Numbered from the stretch's first letter, positions 25,297-38,500 are shown. The stretch: DNA of 64,000 bases from Scatophagus argus (GCF_020382885.2 NC_058513.1:8775774-8839773), one strand, 5' to 3'. Numbers and translations are program-made. Notes: generated by a model from the letters alone, not told the origin.

Positions 25297-28200
25297 ATGG
25301 CAGAGTCACAGAGAAATGAAGAGCTGCTCCCTGAAGATGTTGGAACAGATGACTGCTTGTCTTCATACACGCACATCTACAGTCCGGATTTACTAAAGTA
25401 AGCATGCAAACATGTGTCTATGATCCACTCGTGGATCAGCGGTTAGGGTGTCGGACCCGTAACCGGTGGATCGCTGGTTCGATTCCCCTTACCGGTGTCC
25501 ATCTGATCCACGAATGCCCCCTGACATGATTGTCCTATCTATGTTATGTGACCTTTGAGGTTTTGCAATTAATTTTCAGAGATCAGGTTGCTTTTATCAC
25601 AGGCGGTGGATCTGGAATCGGACTCAGGATAGCAGAAATCTTCATGAGGTGAGAGGATTGCTTGTTTGTTTCTCCATAACATGCCCAGGTCTTGCAGAAA
25701 TCATGTCAATATTCAGTCAAATTTCGCTCCTCTTGCATTCACAGATGTTAATGGTGCATGTGTAATCTGGAGAATCAATGCTCTGTCAGTATTATGCCAT
25801 TACTTTTACTCCAAACCAGTAAAATATGCATATGAGACAATATGTAGCTGAACCTTTGAACCTTCTGGCTGTGTTATCTGATGGTCAGACTTTTATCATT
25901 TTGCTTGTGTGACAAAGTTGAAGTATTTCGTTAATTTATTCACGTGGCACACATATCTCTTATCCTCAACTTCTAACTGCATATGTGGGAGTCCCTGGCT
26001 GTCTGCCTCTCATTTTGTCTTCAAGGCTTGTGACCTTTTACCATATCTATTCACTGTCTCCTGTCCCTCGTCCTTTTTCCTACCTGTTTCATCATAACTT
26101 ACTCCCTCTGTCTCCTATCCACCTTAGTTATGCAAACATTAGATATTCATATTTTAATCAACGCAGTGCAGCATGTGGTCTGTAGTGATTTCTCCTCATT
26201 GTCATATTCCTTTCAGGCATGGCTGTGACACAGTGATTGCAAGCAGGAACTTGGAGAAGCTCAAAGAAGTTATTCCTCTTACATTATTTTTCACATTTCC
26301 AAATTATATATCTTACACCACAGCTAAATGTTATTGTCCTGGCCTCATCTAATATGATTGCGTGTCTCTTTAGGCAGCTATAAAGCTGTCTGCTGTGTCA
26401 GGACGCCGTTGTCTTCCTTTGCGTATAGATGTGAGGCAGCCTGAAAGCATCGTAGCTGCTGTGGATGAGGCACTGAAAGAGTTGGGCCGCATAGACATCC
26501 TCATTAACAGTACGTGACCTCACCCAAAAATGTGTTTTGAGCTGGTGACTGCAGAGTTTGTGGTGGGGGCTGTGCCACGTACACAGTGCATCCTGCTAGC
26601 ATAGGTGCAAATACAGTTCAAGGTGTCTGTAAGGTGAATAAGCACAAATGGACTTCAAAATTTCAAAAGTGTGAAAGGCTTTGGTTTAATCATCAACTTT
26701 TGTCGTGCTGCATTTATTTTTATCTTCTGTCTTTGCACCCTGTTCCCTTCTTGAAACTCTTACATCATGGCAAGATTATTACTGTGGTTATTAGATTAAA
26801 TGCAGGCCATTTATTCAAGATGATCTCTATGATCTACCACACAAGTTTGGCTTTAGCTAACATCATAGTGTTGTTTTTGACAGATGCTGCTGGAAACTTC
26901 CTTTGCCCAGCTGCCTCACTCTCTTTCAATGCCTTCAAGACAGTAATGGAGATTGACACTATGGGTACATTCAACACCAGCAAAGTGGTTTATGAGAAGT
27001 GGTTCCAGGTACAGCACTCTTTCTGTTTCTTTTGGACAGTGTTTCTCACTTACAAGTTAAGTATCTGTAAGCAAGTTGTTTATTACCTCATAAGACATAA
27101 ACGATAATAATAATGTATCTACAGGAAAAAAGAAAGTGTTTATTAATAAAGAGCTTTCAGTAAGATTCACTCTTTGCAATTAATTCTGGCCACCAAAAGA
27201 GGACAGTAGAGATCAAAAATTGACTTCTCATCTCTAAATGGGAATTTAACTGCTGTCTCTGCTGATTTGATTATTTACTCATTTACTCATTGCATTGACT
27301 TTAAGTCTCTTATCTATATGTTTTATGGGCAGAATCATGGTGGCAACATAGTCAATATATCTGCAACACTTGGATACAGAGGACAGGCCCTCCAGGTGCA
27401 TGCTGGCTCTGCTAAAGCTGCAAATGGTGAGAGCTTGTTTTACTGTTTTGCAATAATATCAAATGACATATTGATGACTGAGTGTGGGCTGTCCTTTCCC
27501 CAGATGCTATGACTAAGCACCTGGCTGTGGAGTGGGGGCCCAGTGGGGTGAGAGTCAATACTGTGGCTCCAGGTCCTGTCTCTGGCACTGAGGGCTTCCG
27601 TAGACTGGGTAAAGATTTAACAAAGTTACTTATTTATTAAACTTTATGGTCAGTGAATTTTTTTTGTCAGAAGTCCTTTTTTTTTTTTTTTTACCCCTCA
27701 GCTAAATTTATATGCACACGTTTGTCTTAGGAATGAAAAATGGAATGATGCAAGTTCTTGTAAATTAGTTGTTAATTGGTTGTTAAAGTAGTTAATAAAC
27801 AGTTGAGATATATAGCTAAAAGTGCAATAATAATAGTGACAATAACAATAATAATAAAAGTATAGTGTAAATGTAATGGATGAATGGTTTAAATGTACAA
27901 ATGCAAAATTCAGACCAAAGCAGACAAACATTGATAATTCAGATGTGCACTATAATTGTAACAATAACCACCTTTATCTAAACAGCATACAGTTATCTGT
28001 TCCTAAGGACGTAGGAACTTGACTAATGGTGTCAGTGAATGAGCTGAAACAAAAACAACATGTGGAGCTACAGGTGTACATTATGGCAGTGTAGGTAAAA
28101 CCATCTGAACATGTTTTTTTTTTGTCTTTCAATCTCTCAGGTGGTCCCAGAGGGGAGGCTGCTGGTGCCTTCCAGTCCATTCCTTTGCAGCGGGCAGGCA

Positions 28201-28361
28201 ACAAAACTGAGATGGCCCACTGTGCTCTTTTCTTGGCCAGCAGGGCCTCCTCCTATGTGACTGGAGCCATCCTGGTGGCGGACGGCGGCGCGTGGCTGAC
28301 CTCCGCCAATGATGTCTCCATGCTGTTGGGTATAGCCTCCTCTAAATCTGCTAAACTCTGA
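25297..28361 (+). CDS. decr2: DECR2, peroxisomal 2,4-dienoyl-CoA reductase
   Basis: Eight exons: 25297-25397, 25580-25648, 26217-26268, 26374-26509, 26884-27008, 27333-27426, 27504-27608, 28141-28361. They give 300 residues (human about 292). The Rossmann motif TGGGSGIG is at 41-48. [45 protein letters not shown] and [15 protein letters not shown] follow the DECR2 family closely. The protein ends SAKL, a peroxisomal targeting signal type 1 shared with the human protein. The enzyme uses NADPH to reduce 2,4-dienoyl-CoA to 3-enoyl-CoA, allowing peroxisomal beta-oxidation of polyunsaturated acyl chains. Intron 3 has a weak donor (GAA|GTTATT), fixed by the frame and by homology. RAB11FIP3 follows, the same neighbour as in human. 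Confidence 0.95.
25429..25513 (+). other. tRNA-like, Pol III promoter-like element in DECR2 intron 1
   Basis: An 85-base element starts 32 bases after DECR2 exon 1. An 11-base perfect terminal stem pairs TCGTGGATCAG (25429-25439) with CTGATCCACGA (25503-25513). Inside are an A-box-like TGGATCAGCGG and an exact B-box, GGTTCGATTCC (25476-25486). A strong hairpin pairs CGGTTA+GGGT (25440-25449) with ACCC+TAACCG (25455-25465, one bulged G). It cannot be folded as a normal tRNA: the anticodon and T stems mispair and the terminal stem is displaced from the T arm. No T-run terminator follows. The best guess is a truncated tRNA-derived SINE head. A vault-like or other Pol III RNA is possible. Confidence 0.5.
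27676..27692. repeat. Poly-T tract in DECR2 intron 7
   Basis: An uninterrupted T run of about 17 bases, with no transposon sequence recognised beside it. Confidence 0.8.
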
Positions 28362-28994
28362 TCAGGGGCTCTCCTGTCTCTCCTCCTGACCCAGGTGTGT
28401 AGGAGGAGGTGCAGCTTAAGGTCCATGTGGAGAGACATTATGACTGAAATTGTGTGTTGTGCACTGAATTATCTTTGATCTGGAGTGTTTAGATTGTTCA
28501 GATGATGGGAGCACAGTACAGCCCATATTAATCCACTTACTTCTCATGTTTTCTTTCAGGTTATTGGTCATCTGAAAAGAAAAGAGACAAGTAAAAGCTG
28601 AAAAAAAGCCTAATCTCGAGACCGCCTGCAGTACCGATGTGCTACATATACAGTGGCACCTCATCTGCTGTTGCCTAAAGAATATATTTCTTAGTGCACA
28701 TTGAACACTAATGCTTACTGAATCTTTGTAATAATTCAAATGATGTAACAATTCAGGGATTTTTTTACACTTTACTACACTTGCTGTGTGTTGTTAACAT
28801 ACATACCGTGATGTGTGACCTTTAATGAGATTTTCAACTCATTTATTGTTAAAACTTTATAATTACAGCTAACAGTAACTACTGTTTGCTTTTCCAAGTC
28901 ATTTGTTTTTTTGTCCAAACAACAACTCCTTGCCCGAGAGGTCAGGATGCCATCTCTGAGGGTTCACAGGTTGACTGAAAAAAAAAAAAATTAA

Positions 28995-29005
28995 AATAAA
29001 ATAAA
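28995..29005 (+). terminator. DECR2 polyadenylation signal (overlapping AATAAA)
   Basis: Two overlapping AATAAA hexamers about 635 bases after the DECR2 stop codon, following an A-rich run. They are the first strong signals downstream of the gene and would give an ordinary-length 3' UTR. Confidence 0.55.
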
Positions 29006-29640
29006 ACACATTACGTGTACACAAACGTCTCTCTCTTTATTGATCAGTTTCTTCAACATTTCTCTTCTGAAATGTTGGATACTTTGAATTCATCATCTCT
29101 AAATCTAATAATCTAATAATAATCTAATAAATGAATCTGTTTTGGTAGTAAAACTGCTTACAGCTCGTACACACTAAGGTCAGGGGAGTCATGGATCGAT
29201 TTTCATTTGTGATAAAGGATCATAAGGCACGAAGGTTGTGGTCCACTGGATTGGACGGAAAAAAAATCGAGCAATTAAAAACCTGAAGAAAGTCAATACC
29301 ACTGTCAGTCAGATGGGGGCGCCCAAACATCACAATTTCAACGATTTTTCGATCACTAACAAATTTCAACAGTCTGATTGAGTTCTCCGTCCATTTCATA
29401 TTGGTTTATATGTTATTTCATATCAACGTTGGTGAACCCAGTGATTTCACCAGCGGTTTCCGGCTCACCCTGAACTTTGCCCTCTGTCTGAATACTGTCC
29501 TTTTCCGACATATGAGTGAGCGGACAATGTTTGGAATAAAAGACAGGAATTTTTTTACACTAACACAAATCATAGGGTCCCAAATGACAGTTGCTATGAA
29601 GCCAGAAATACTGCGGGGTGTTTTGTACGCTTGCGTGAAA
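29006..29640. other. Intergenic spacer between DECR2 and RAB11FIP3
   Basis: AT-rich, with no recognisable coding sequence, repeat or RNA gene. Open frames here are short and match nothing. Confidence 0.4.
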
Positions 29641-30952
29641 CGTCAGTGGTGTGTATGCGGCTGGAGGAGGAGGAGGAGGAGGAGGCGGAGGATGGGACAC
29701 TGCTGATGCTGATGCGAGAGCTTTCGGTGTCTGTGATCAACATCGGTGGACTGAATGTCAATTGATGAAGCTTTTCGGCCTCATTTTTTGCCCCTTTTCG
29801 TTTCTTTATGGGTGCCGACGAGGGACGCTGTCACAGATGTGTGTTTTGAGAGGAGAATAACAGAGGAGTTTGAAGAGGAAGGAACGGTTTCGTCTCGTCA
29901 CTCGTCTGGCCTGTCTTGTTACTGACACTGACACAGGTGGATTGCCGCTGGAAAACGACATCGAAATGAATATATAAGCTTGGACTATCACAGACGCGAA
30001 GATTACTGTAGTTACCTCTTTAGTCGTGGAATACTGAAACTACGATTTGATTACATTTATTTGAGAGAAGTAGAAGTTAGGGTGTTTGGCGTGTCAGCTA
30101 GCTAATAGGCTAATTTCGCTAGCTCGTCAGTTAGCAGCTTTCCTTGGCCAATGGCACGAAAGAAGTGGGATGCTCGAAGGAGGAGTTTAGGTTAGTTGCT
30201 AGCATACATTGGGGGCTTTGAATAACCGTGTTATATTTAGCGAACCGCATTGTAATGAGAGATTTAACATTATAGCTCTGTGTTAATTTAGGTTTGACTA
30301 ACGCTGGTAATATCGTTTTTTTTGCGGCATTGTCGGCTTCCCAAGCAAATTAGCTTGCCATGGATAAGGTGAGATAATCGGCTAAGAAAGCCAATGTTGA
30401 CAAATACCGGGGACTTAACGCGCTCGTTTCAGTTGTTTCAAATTGGCTGTGGGATGTTGTTGTCAGTTCAGTTCAGAGGCTTTGTGTCGGTGATTTGCCA
30501 GCTTTCAAACCGAAGCGAAGCATGTTGACGTTGGATTTACTGAAGCTGAAACATTCGGCAACAACCTGGAGTGGACCTGCCAGGACGGAGGGACATAGTG
30601 AGTCAAAACACAGCACTACGATATTTAGCAAGGCAAAGAAATTAATATGAATTTTGGTTTAAGGTAATATCGTCATCGAGATGGAAACCACTGAAGTTAA
30701 AACAGCAAATACAGTTTGTTAATCCAGTGCCTGACTGACGTTGTTTCTAAACTGACCTGTCTACTTAAAACTACCCGACTAGCAGACAATGCTTGCAGGA
30801 ATTTCACACATACATATCAAGACTTCATTGAAGATGTTTAGTGCCGTTTAAAACATGGCATTAAAACTGAAGAACTGGATCTTTACGACAGCAGTGAGAT
30901 AAGACGTTATCACCAGCTTTCTCAAGTTTGCAGAGTGGAACAACCGGTGTAA
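29641..30952 (+). promoter_or_regulatory. rab11fip3: Putative RAB11FIP3 promoter and 5' UTR
   Basis: This stretch is richer in CpG than its surroundings and lies before the long first coding exon. It contains a GGA repeat (29663-29690). An ATG at 30360-30362 runs straight into a strong donor, ATGGATAAG|GTGAGA. If that exon were spliced to the acceptor near 30798 it would produce a short upstream frame that stops before the main ATG. TAA directly precedes the main ATG in frame, so no N-terminal extension is possible there. The transcription start was not identified. Confidence 0.4.
29663..29690. repeat. (GGA)n repeat
   Basis: About nine GGA units with one variant, in the presumed RAB11FIP3 promoter region. 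It opens glycine- or arginine-rich frames that are not genes. Confidence 0.85.
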
Positions 30953-32587
30953 ATGGAACCGACAGTCCTGTCTGGCCCTCTGGGGCACACACAGTGGGAG
31001 TCAGAGCAGCCATTTCCTCTGGGATTTCACACACTGGGTTCAGACAATGGAGGTGTGCTCTCTCCAAATGAAAGTGGCCAGACAGGTTTGGATTTCAGAA
31101 ACAGTGACCGGGATCAAACATCCCAACAAAATGAAGAAGAAAATATTTTCCAGGACAAGCCAATAGAGCTGGGCGACCTCATTAATATCTCTGATTTTTC
31201 TTGTGGAGATTTGCAGTTTGAGGCAGATCAGTCCACTATTTCTCAAGCTTCTCTACGTGGTACTCATATAGAGGAATCGTCCCTCACTGAAACAACTGAA
31301 AGACCTGATGAAATAAGTGACTGCACATTGTCATGGTTATTTACTCCCAAACTCATAGATGTGGTTGGGAAAAACTCTGCCTCTGACGAACTGAGTTTGA
31401 CACAGGAGGACCCTCTTGAGAGCTCGGATGCCGTCAGTTGTCGGGGTGAGCTCATAAGCATCAGTGTACCCGTTTCTCCTTCAAAGACTTCTGAGACCAA
31501 CACGGAGGATCCATTTTTGTTGGTAGACCTCTCAAATGAAAACTCTTGTCTCCCCACAAAGTCTGCAGGTGAGTTGAACCCACAGGGTGTCAGTGAGGAG
31601 CTGATAGACCTATCACAAGAGGGGCAGGCAGGCCTCCCTCCCTCGCTGAACAGGGAGACTTTGTCACCTGAAACTGGAGACAAAGGTTTATTCCCCGATC
31701 AAGTGACTGATCTGGCTGTAACCTGTAGCACTACCCTGGAAGGTGTATCAGAGAGCAGCCTCCCTCATAACCACGTCAGCCTGCCACTGGAGTGTTTCGA
31801 AGGATCTGTGCCTTTGTTGGATTTAGATGTCCCAGATTGTGACAGCAGTCTGAGCCTGTGTCCTACCAGTCCCCCTTCTGTTATCTGCACAGGTGTGCCA
31901 TTAGATTTATCAACAGAGGAGTTGGAAGTGGAACACGCAGGAGGTACTATAATTACAAATCTGACTCCAGAGCAACAAAGTGAAAATGACTCATTTCCTG
32001 TGGGTTTGTCAGTGGAACCTTCCTCACTGACGGTACCTTTGACTGAAGATGTTTTCACCCAGGGTGATTTCACCAGTGAGAGATGCTCTGTGGAAAATGA
32101 GTCTAAGGATGTGATGGAAGACAAGATTTGTTCTGAAGCCAAACCTCAGGCGAGTGAGGCAATGGCTTTGGACCTGCGTTTGACTGCTGATGAGGTCCAC
32201 GACGAAGAAACTTTGGACTTGACACCAAAGCAGGGGGTACAGAATGGAAGCGTTCCCAATCTGCCAGCCGAGAGAGAGGAAAGGTCGACAGATACTGACC
32301 AGCTTGAAGGATCAGATTGTCATGAGGTGGCTTCTTTTGATTTTTCAGTTCAGGACCTACACACTTCTGCCCCCGAGGCTGAGTGGACTAGTGAGCAAAC
32401 TGTGGAGACAATTTCCCTCTCTAAGATGGTGGTAGATGACTCATTGCCAATGGTCTCAGCTGTGAATACTAGGGAGGAAGATGTCTCCTCGCTAAAAGCT
32501 GTGTTCGACGCTTTAGACCAAGATGGAGATGGCTTTGTTCGTGTTGAGGAGTTTATGGAGTTTGCTGCTGCCTACGGGGCTGATCAG
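30953..32587 (+). other. rab11fip3: RAB11FIP3 giant first coding exon (545 codons)
   Basis: A single open exon encoding an acidic, Ser/Thr-rich, probably disordered region that ends in the first EF-hand. Short aspartate-leucine motifs recur: LGDLINIS, LVDLSN, LIDLSQ, PLDLST, ALDLRL and TLDLTP. PLDLS at residues 316-320 equals the classical CtBP-binding motif. Human FIP3 has a much shorter stretch before its EF-hands, so this part accounts for most of the extra length. Confidence 0.9.
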
Positions 32588-35500
32588 GTGAGATGCCATA
32601 TATTTTTTTTGTTGACTTCCTTATTTTGAGCTTGCAGCTGCTGGGAAATATGTGCTGAGTGAAGTTCTGTGTAAAACAATATAAAAGCTCCATATATGTA
32701 AATGATTTATTATTGATTTTCTGCCAGACCTCTGAGCTCTTTCTGTAAAAAGCATACTTAATTCAATGAACTAAAATCCATCTGGCTCATGTCACTTTGC
32801 TATTAATATTTCAAGTTGTTCAGGATCTAAATCTGTTTCACACTCAGTGTTGTTAGAAGTCAAGTGTGTAAATAAACCATGTTAGTAATTTTTGTTTATA
32901 AGTCTCTTTGGGGAAATTTACATTTCAAGATTAGCTTTGGCCTGCTGGTAAGATTTATTTACATCATGTTTTTAAAACCAGGCAACAATCTTGAGTTTAA
33001 ATGTTTTAAGCAATTGCAACAGGTTTATGTTGCCCTGACATATGATTAAGCAGAGGTAAAATGACCCTAACTTGGGTGCTGTTGTGTTTCCTACAAAGCA
33101 ACTCTCAACATTCAGTGAAATATATTGAGTAATACCATTGCATATTATTAAAACCATGTCTGGATTAGTTTGTCATCTATATTTGGTGGGTGTTCAAGAG
33201 CCAGGATTTGGGTTCTCATCCAGATAATTCTGTCAACCATATTGGCTGTAATGAATTGTGCCAGACCTGGCACTCCCCCATATGTCAGATGTCAAACACC
33301 CATCTTACCATTTGCATATCCTGTGGTTTGGGGATAATCTCCCCTGAAATGGCTGATGCGTCTCCCTCCACCCATGACCCTCATCCATTTGTTGCATACG
33401 GCCCTTTGCATCAGCCCTGTCCATATTTTGTGAAATAATTTTCAATGTTGCTTGCAAGTCAGGAGACAAGGAACAGTTCTTAAAAACAAAGTGGAAAGAC
33501 TTAAGTTGATTCTGTTCTCAGTGATAGTCTTGCTTAGTGAATCAGCATTTTTCTATATGAGCTGTGAAAGAGAAGAGAGTCTGTTTGCTCGTCTGAAGTC
33601 TGTTTGATTTGTCATTGCTTTTTCCCTATGTGCAGACTAAACTCTGTTACATAGATCCTTTGTCGGTTCAGGAGTTGGTTTCACCTTCAACCGAAAGTCA
33701 GATTGAGAGTTTGACACGGGTGTCATGTGCTCCAGAGTGAAAATGACGTCAGTTTCTTTTCCTGTCAGATGTGCATGTCTGTATGCCTGTCTAAATGTTT
33801 ACAAGAAGTGATCACACCATTTGCAAATAACTCTGTAGCCATGCAAACAATGATGTAACCCAACAGGTAACAGAGACATAAAGATAGTTGTCAGGTGTCA
33901 TGTCATGTTATCTCTCTTTTTGAACACCTTTTCTTGTCTCTAGCGATGAAAATAATCTTCTGTCATTTACAATGTTTATTATGCATTTTAAAATATGTGC
34001 CTTCTGTATATGAGGTTGACGAACATTTAAAATGTATTAACCATCTTAATTTAAACTCATTTTGATGAAGTTTAAGCAAGGCCTTTGGGTGACAGTGGGT
34101 AGTTGCTGTTACTCCACACACAGAGTGTGATGCTTGACTCACTAATGCTTTTTAATCCCTTCTCTCCCAGTTCAAAGTGCCTCTGTTGCCCCCGATCTGT
34201 CCCGTGTCTGGCCCTAGGTATCTGTGGCTCACCAGGCAGGGAATTGGGAAGGATTAAGAGTAAAATGTATTTTCCTGAGTCAGAGGAACTCCATGGTTTG
34301 GATGTCATCTACCAACTGTCCACGATCATGTTTTTTGGTACAGGGAAGCAGAGCTTTTGTTACCCTCATGTAAAACAATTCCACCTGCTGTTTTGCTAGG
34401 CAGTGCTGAAGCTGATAAATTTACATGACACTGGGAGTTGATATTGCTTTATAGGTGTGGTCCGCTTCACTGTTATTCCTTACTGTTTGGTTTCTGGTGG
34501 AGTTCTCCTGCTGCACCTCCTGAGTATGTAGAGTCCAGCAGTTGTCTTTGGATGTTCCTTGGACTACTAACCAGATTATGCAGATTGATAACTTCTGCAT
34601 CTTTCTTTGTGTCAGCTGTCTGGTTTCCAAGAGCCACAGGCTTTGGCATGTTTGCCTTTCACATTCACAATAACTAAGCAGGCAGCAGACAGACTTATCT
34701 TCAGAATTTGTGGAATGTTATGTAATGCGTGTAATGTTTTTCATGGATTTGGCTTTCATTAGCTGAACGGAAAGATCAGTGGGAAAGTTGGATCTGATCT
34801 TACACGACCTATTTGCTAACTGTTTGAGGTCAGGGTACTCATGGTTTCTTTGCTGAAGTAGTGAATGGTTCACTCTTCTCATATCAGTTTGGAATACATG
34901 TGTGCTTTTCATATTTGCCCTGATATGTCCTTGTATTTCAGCCATTTGGAGATAGAACTGGTTTGAATAGCCTCTACGCCTGAGCGGTTCAGATTAGTGA
35001 AATATACCTGTGGACTATGCTGGTAACACAAATATTTTAGCAGTGTGATTGAGAAAACCGCAGGGGCATAGGTCATGCAATTATTAAGGATATCCATAAA
35101 TAATACTTAAAAGTGGAATGGTTAAGTGGGGTTAAGAGCTGTACTCAGGATGTTGTAGTGAGGTTTTCTAGCAGGAATTATTTCAGAGTGTGTCGTTTGG
35201 TTGTGATTTTTTTTTTTATGTCTGCAAACTTCTGCAGACATTCTTCATTTAGCCTTTGTGCTTGTTTTCATGTTATTACAGTTAAGTTGAGGGCTTGCAG
35301 CAGGCCTTGCATGTGTAGAAGTCTGTACCTCTTTGCAAATATCCCAACAACCTGTCAAGAGACTGCAGGAAGTTATTCATGAGGTATTTGACTGCATGTT
35401 CAGCTAGTGCTTGCATGCAAATGTTTTCTCCAGAATTATTCCAGGATGCGATAGTGACCATGAACTCACACACACACACACATTGTGTGCATTTTGAATA

Positions 35501-38500
35501 CAAGCATCATAATGCAGAATCTGAAAGCAGAAGACAAAATATACAGTCTGTTGTTTGTCAACTTTCCAACATATGCTGAACCATTCGAGTTAAATCATAG
35601 ATGTTCCCCTGTGAAGACTCACCATTTGCTTCTTCTTTGTTTTAATTAACAAGCACTTCCTCTACCACTCCAAACTGTTTCGAGTTTAGTCTCTTGGCTG
35701 TGTTAGGAATACTATGATCAGTTCATGCTGACCTTCTGTTATGCGTGCAAGTGCTATTACTGCAGTCCTGTAGGCATGTGCCAAATCTGGGAATTCGGTT
35801 GAAAAGATCTTTCTAACCACCACTCACTGGTTTCACTCACTGGTTTCAATCCTGATTCTGCACAAAAGCCACACTGAACTGCATTGTGGTCATCTCTCTT
35901 GTCAGTCGACACTCCCAAACCTACTTTAGCCAGCCTCCCTCCCCTCACCCGCTGCTTTTATGTGTTGCCCCTCTAATCCACAATGGAATGTCCCATGGCC
36001 TGAAACGTCCCCTCTCTTGAGTTCACTTTTGTGTGCATGTTAGTGTTTTGTATCCAGTGATCATTCTGCCTTGTTTTGTTATCTTTTGCCAAACCACCAG
36101 GTCACTATGATCATGATCATCAGTTTTATGCAGGAACTATTGTAAAAATCCCCTCTAGGAAAGACACTCACCAATGGGTATTCTTCTCCATGGGGTTATG
36201 CACGACAGTGGTCTGTGTGGAGGCGGTCAGGCGTGTCCCGGCACTGATTAGACACAAATAGAGGAAACTGAAAAACCACATTGCCTTTGCTGCTCCCCTA
36301 AGCAGTGGAAATGAAAGAGTTGACTTTGAGTTTGAGTTTACCACTGTCTCTTAGGTGAGTGCTTGACTTATGTTACAATGCAAATTATTATATGATACAG
36401 TAGATAATACAGTTTTAAGGATAATACCATGAATTATATTTTAAAAACAAAGGCTAACTGGCATGCAGTGTCTGCCACTAGGGCTCTCTTAATAAAAACA
36501 GAGGGTAGAATGGGATCATTGGAGCTGTTGTTTTTTAACAACCGTTGCTTTTGAAAATCTATCCGACGTGACTCGAGCAGAAATGTTCACAGGTGAGGTC
36601 ATGTTTTAGAGTTTCTCTGACTACCTACCTCACTTTCTGACTCTCTCCTGGAAGTTATAGCGACAAGAGGAAACAAACTGTTACTTTGAATGAAATTATG
36701 GATTTCTCTCGGTCTGAACATTGTTGCAAACTTTTGGCATAGTGCAAGTACAAAACTCAGCAAAACATAAAACAAAGGTCTAGTCGTTTTCAGGCATTTT
36801 ATTGAGGAAGAAAATTTGTAGTTAAAAAAATAGACAAGCGACAAGTAAAAGCATTTAAATACAGCAAGTATTTAAATCAATACTTATCCAGAAAAAGTAC
36901 CATTCTAAAATTGTTTTAAGAAGTAATTTAAAAGAATGTCTTAGCTTGCATAAACTGTATGCCAGTAAACTGTAATTGTATAGCTTTTCTGAAGTGCCAT
37001 GCAAGAAAACAATAGAGGCAGCCATGAGGTCAAATGCAGAGTGTACCAATCAAAACAGAAGAAAACAAGAACGACTACATAAATAGAAAAATCGACGACA
37101 GAACTTGCAGAAATTACAACTGAACTGAAATCACATTCACCTTGTAGTTTTTAGGTTAGACCTAGGAATAGCCAACAAGCTCTGCTCACAAGACCTGAGG
37201 GGCCTTGCTGTGCTGTACAGGGATAACAGCTCTGATGTAGGCCATGGATATTTTCTACCATATAGTAGATTTATATTGCTCTGGTTGCTTTGAATAGCAC
37301 CACAGCAGTTAAGCCAGTCTATTCAGTCATGGGTTATTATCGCTCCTGTCTCTTAGTGCAGACACAGTAACTAACAGCATTTCACTGCTTATTATAACAG
37401 CCATGTAAAAATGTCATCAGGACCACAGACACTCAGTTAAATCCCTCATCACGCCTCAGTTTTCTCACCTCACCCAGCAGAAGCGTTTCAGAATAGCAAC
37501 ATGTGAACTGTGATGCACCATTGTGAAATGGAAAACTGAAAGCTGTATTCAGACGCCTACCACTGACCTCAGCCATTTATTCTCACACGTTCAATCCCTG
37601 AAAGACCCTGTTTCTTCACGAACCACCAATTGCCCACGGTATATAGCAAATCTGCTGTATGGAAAGGTTTAGCATGACAGAGATGGAAGTTTGATGGGCC
37701 TTTATTCCGCATGCTAAACTTAACATCGCAACGTTGACCACCATTCAGAGAGATGAGCCACTCCCCTCCGCTCACTAGGTTCAGCTGGGTTTAATTCACC
37801 AAACCCAGATCATAAGCCATGAGGGTTGTTGGAGTCTGTTTATTAGGAGTTTCAGCCTTCTCAGCCTCCTGAGTCGGAGCTCAGCGTCGCTAAGCAGATC
37901 AGCTTGTTTTATGTGTAACTGATATAAAAAGTGCTGAAGAGAAAAGCCACACACCCAGAAGGAAAGTCTTAGTAAAATGACCATGTTCACATCATGCGCT
38001 CACTTTCTCAAGGAATAATCGAGCCGAAACCACAGGAACCTCATCCGACATACTCTCAGGCTGCCTCCCAGCTAATTTTGTCAGTGATACACGCCTCAAA
38101 TTATACTGTAATAATGGGTTAGCGCAATTTTGTGATGGACGACATTTGACTTGGTCTATTATTTATGTGAATAGATTTTGATTGCTAGGCGCCACCTAAA
38201 ATTCTGCAGATAGAGGCATATATCAAGTTCCCAGGATCTAGCTAACCACATAGTAAACACAAAGTGGGGCAATGTGCCAAGGAATTTGTACAGGTGAAGG
38301 CTTTCTCTGTACAGATCATATTAGATTTAATTTCACATGCACTAGGAGTCGATTTTAAGTCTAAAAGAGTTGTCGATCGAAGATGTGCTGTTATTTTATT
38401 TTTTTGTTTGTAAGGTCCTTTAGTTACTGAAGCACTCCTGTTGCCAGGTTACTGACTGTAGGCATATACAGTATGTAGGTGCACTTACATAACCGATTTA

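Noticed and set aside
25429-25513. A functional tRNA-Thr gene (CGT in an anticodon-like position)
   Set aside because: The anticodon and T stems do not pair properly, the length and closing stem do not fit a tRNA, and no T-run terminator follows.
29651-29706. Glycine- or arginine-rich protein segment
   Set aside because: Simply the translation of the GGA repeat in the RAB11FIP3 promoter region.
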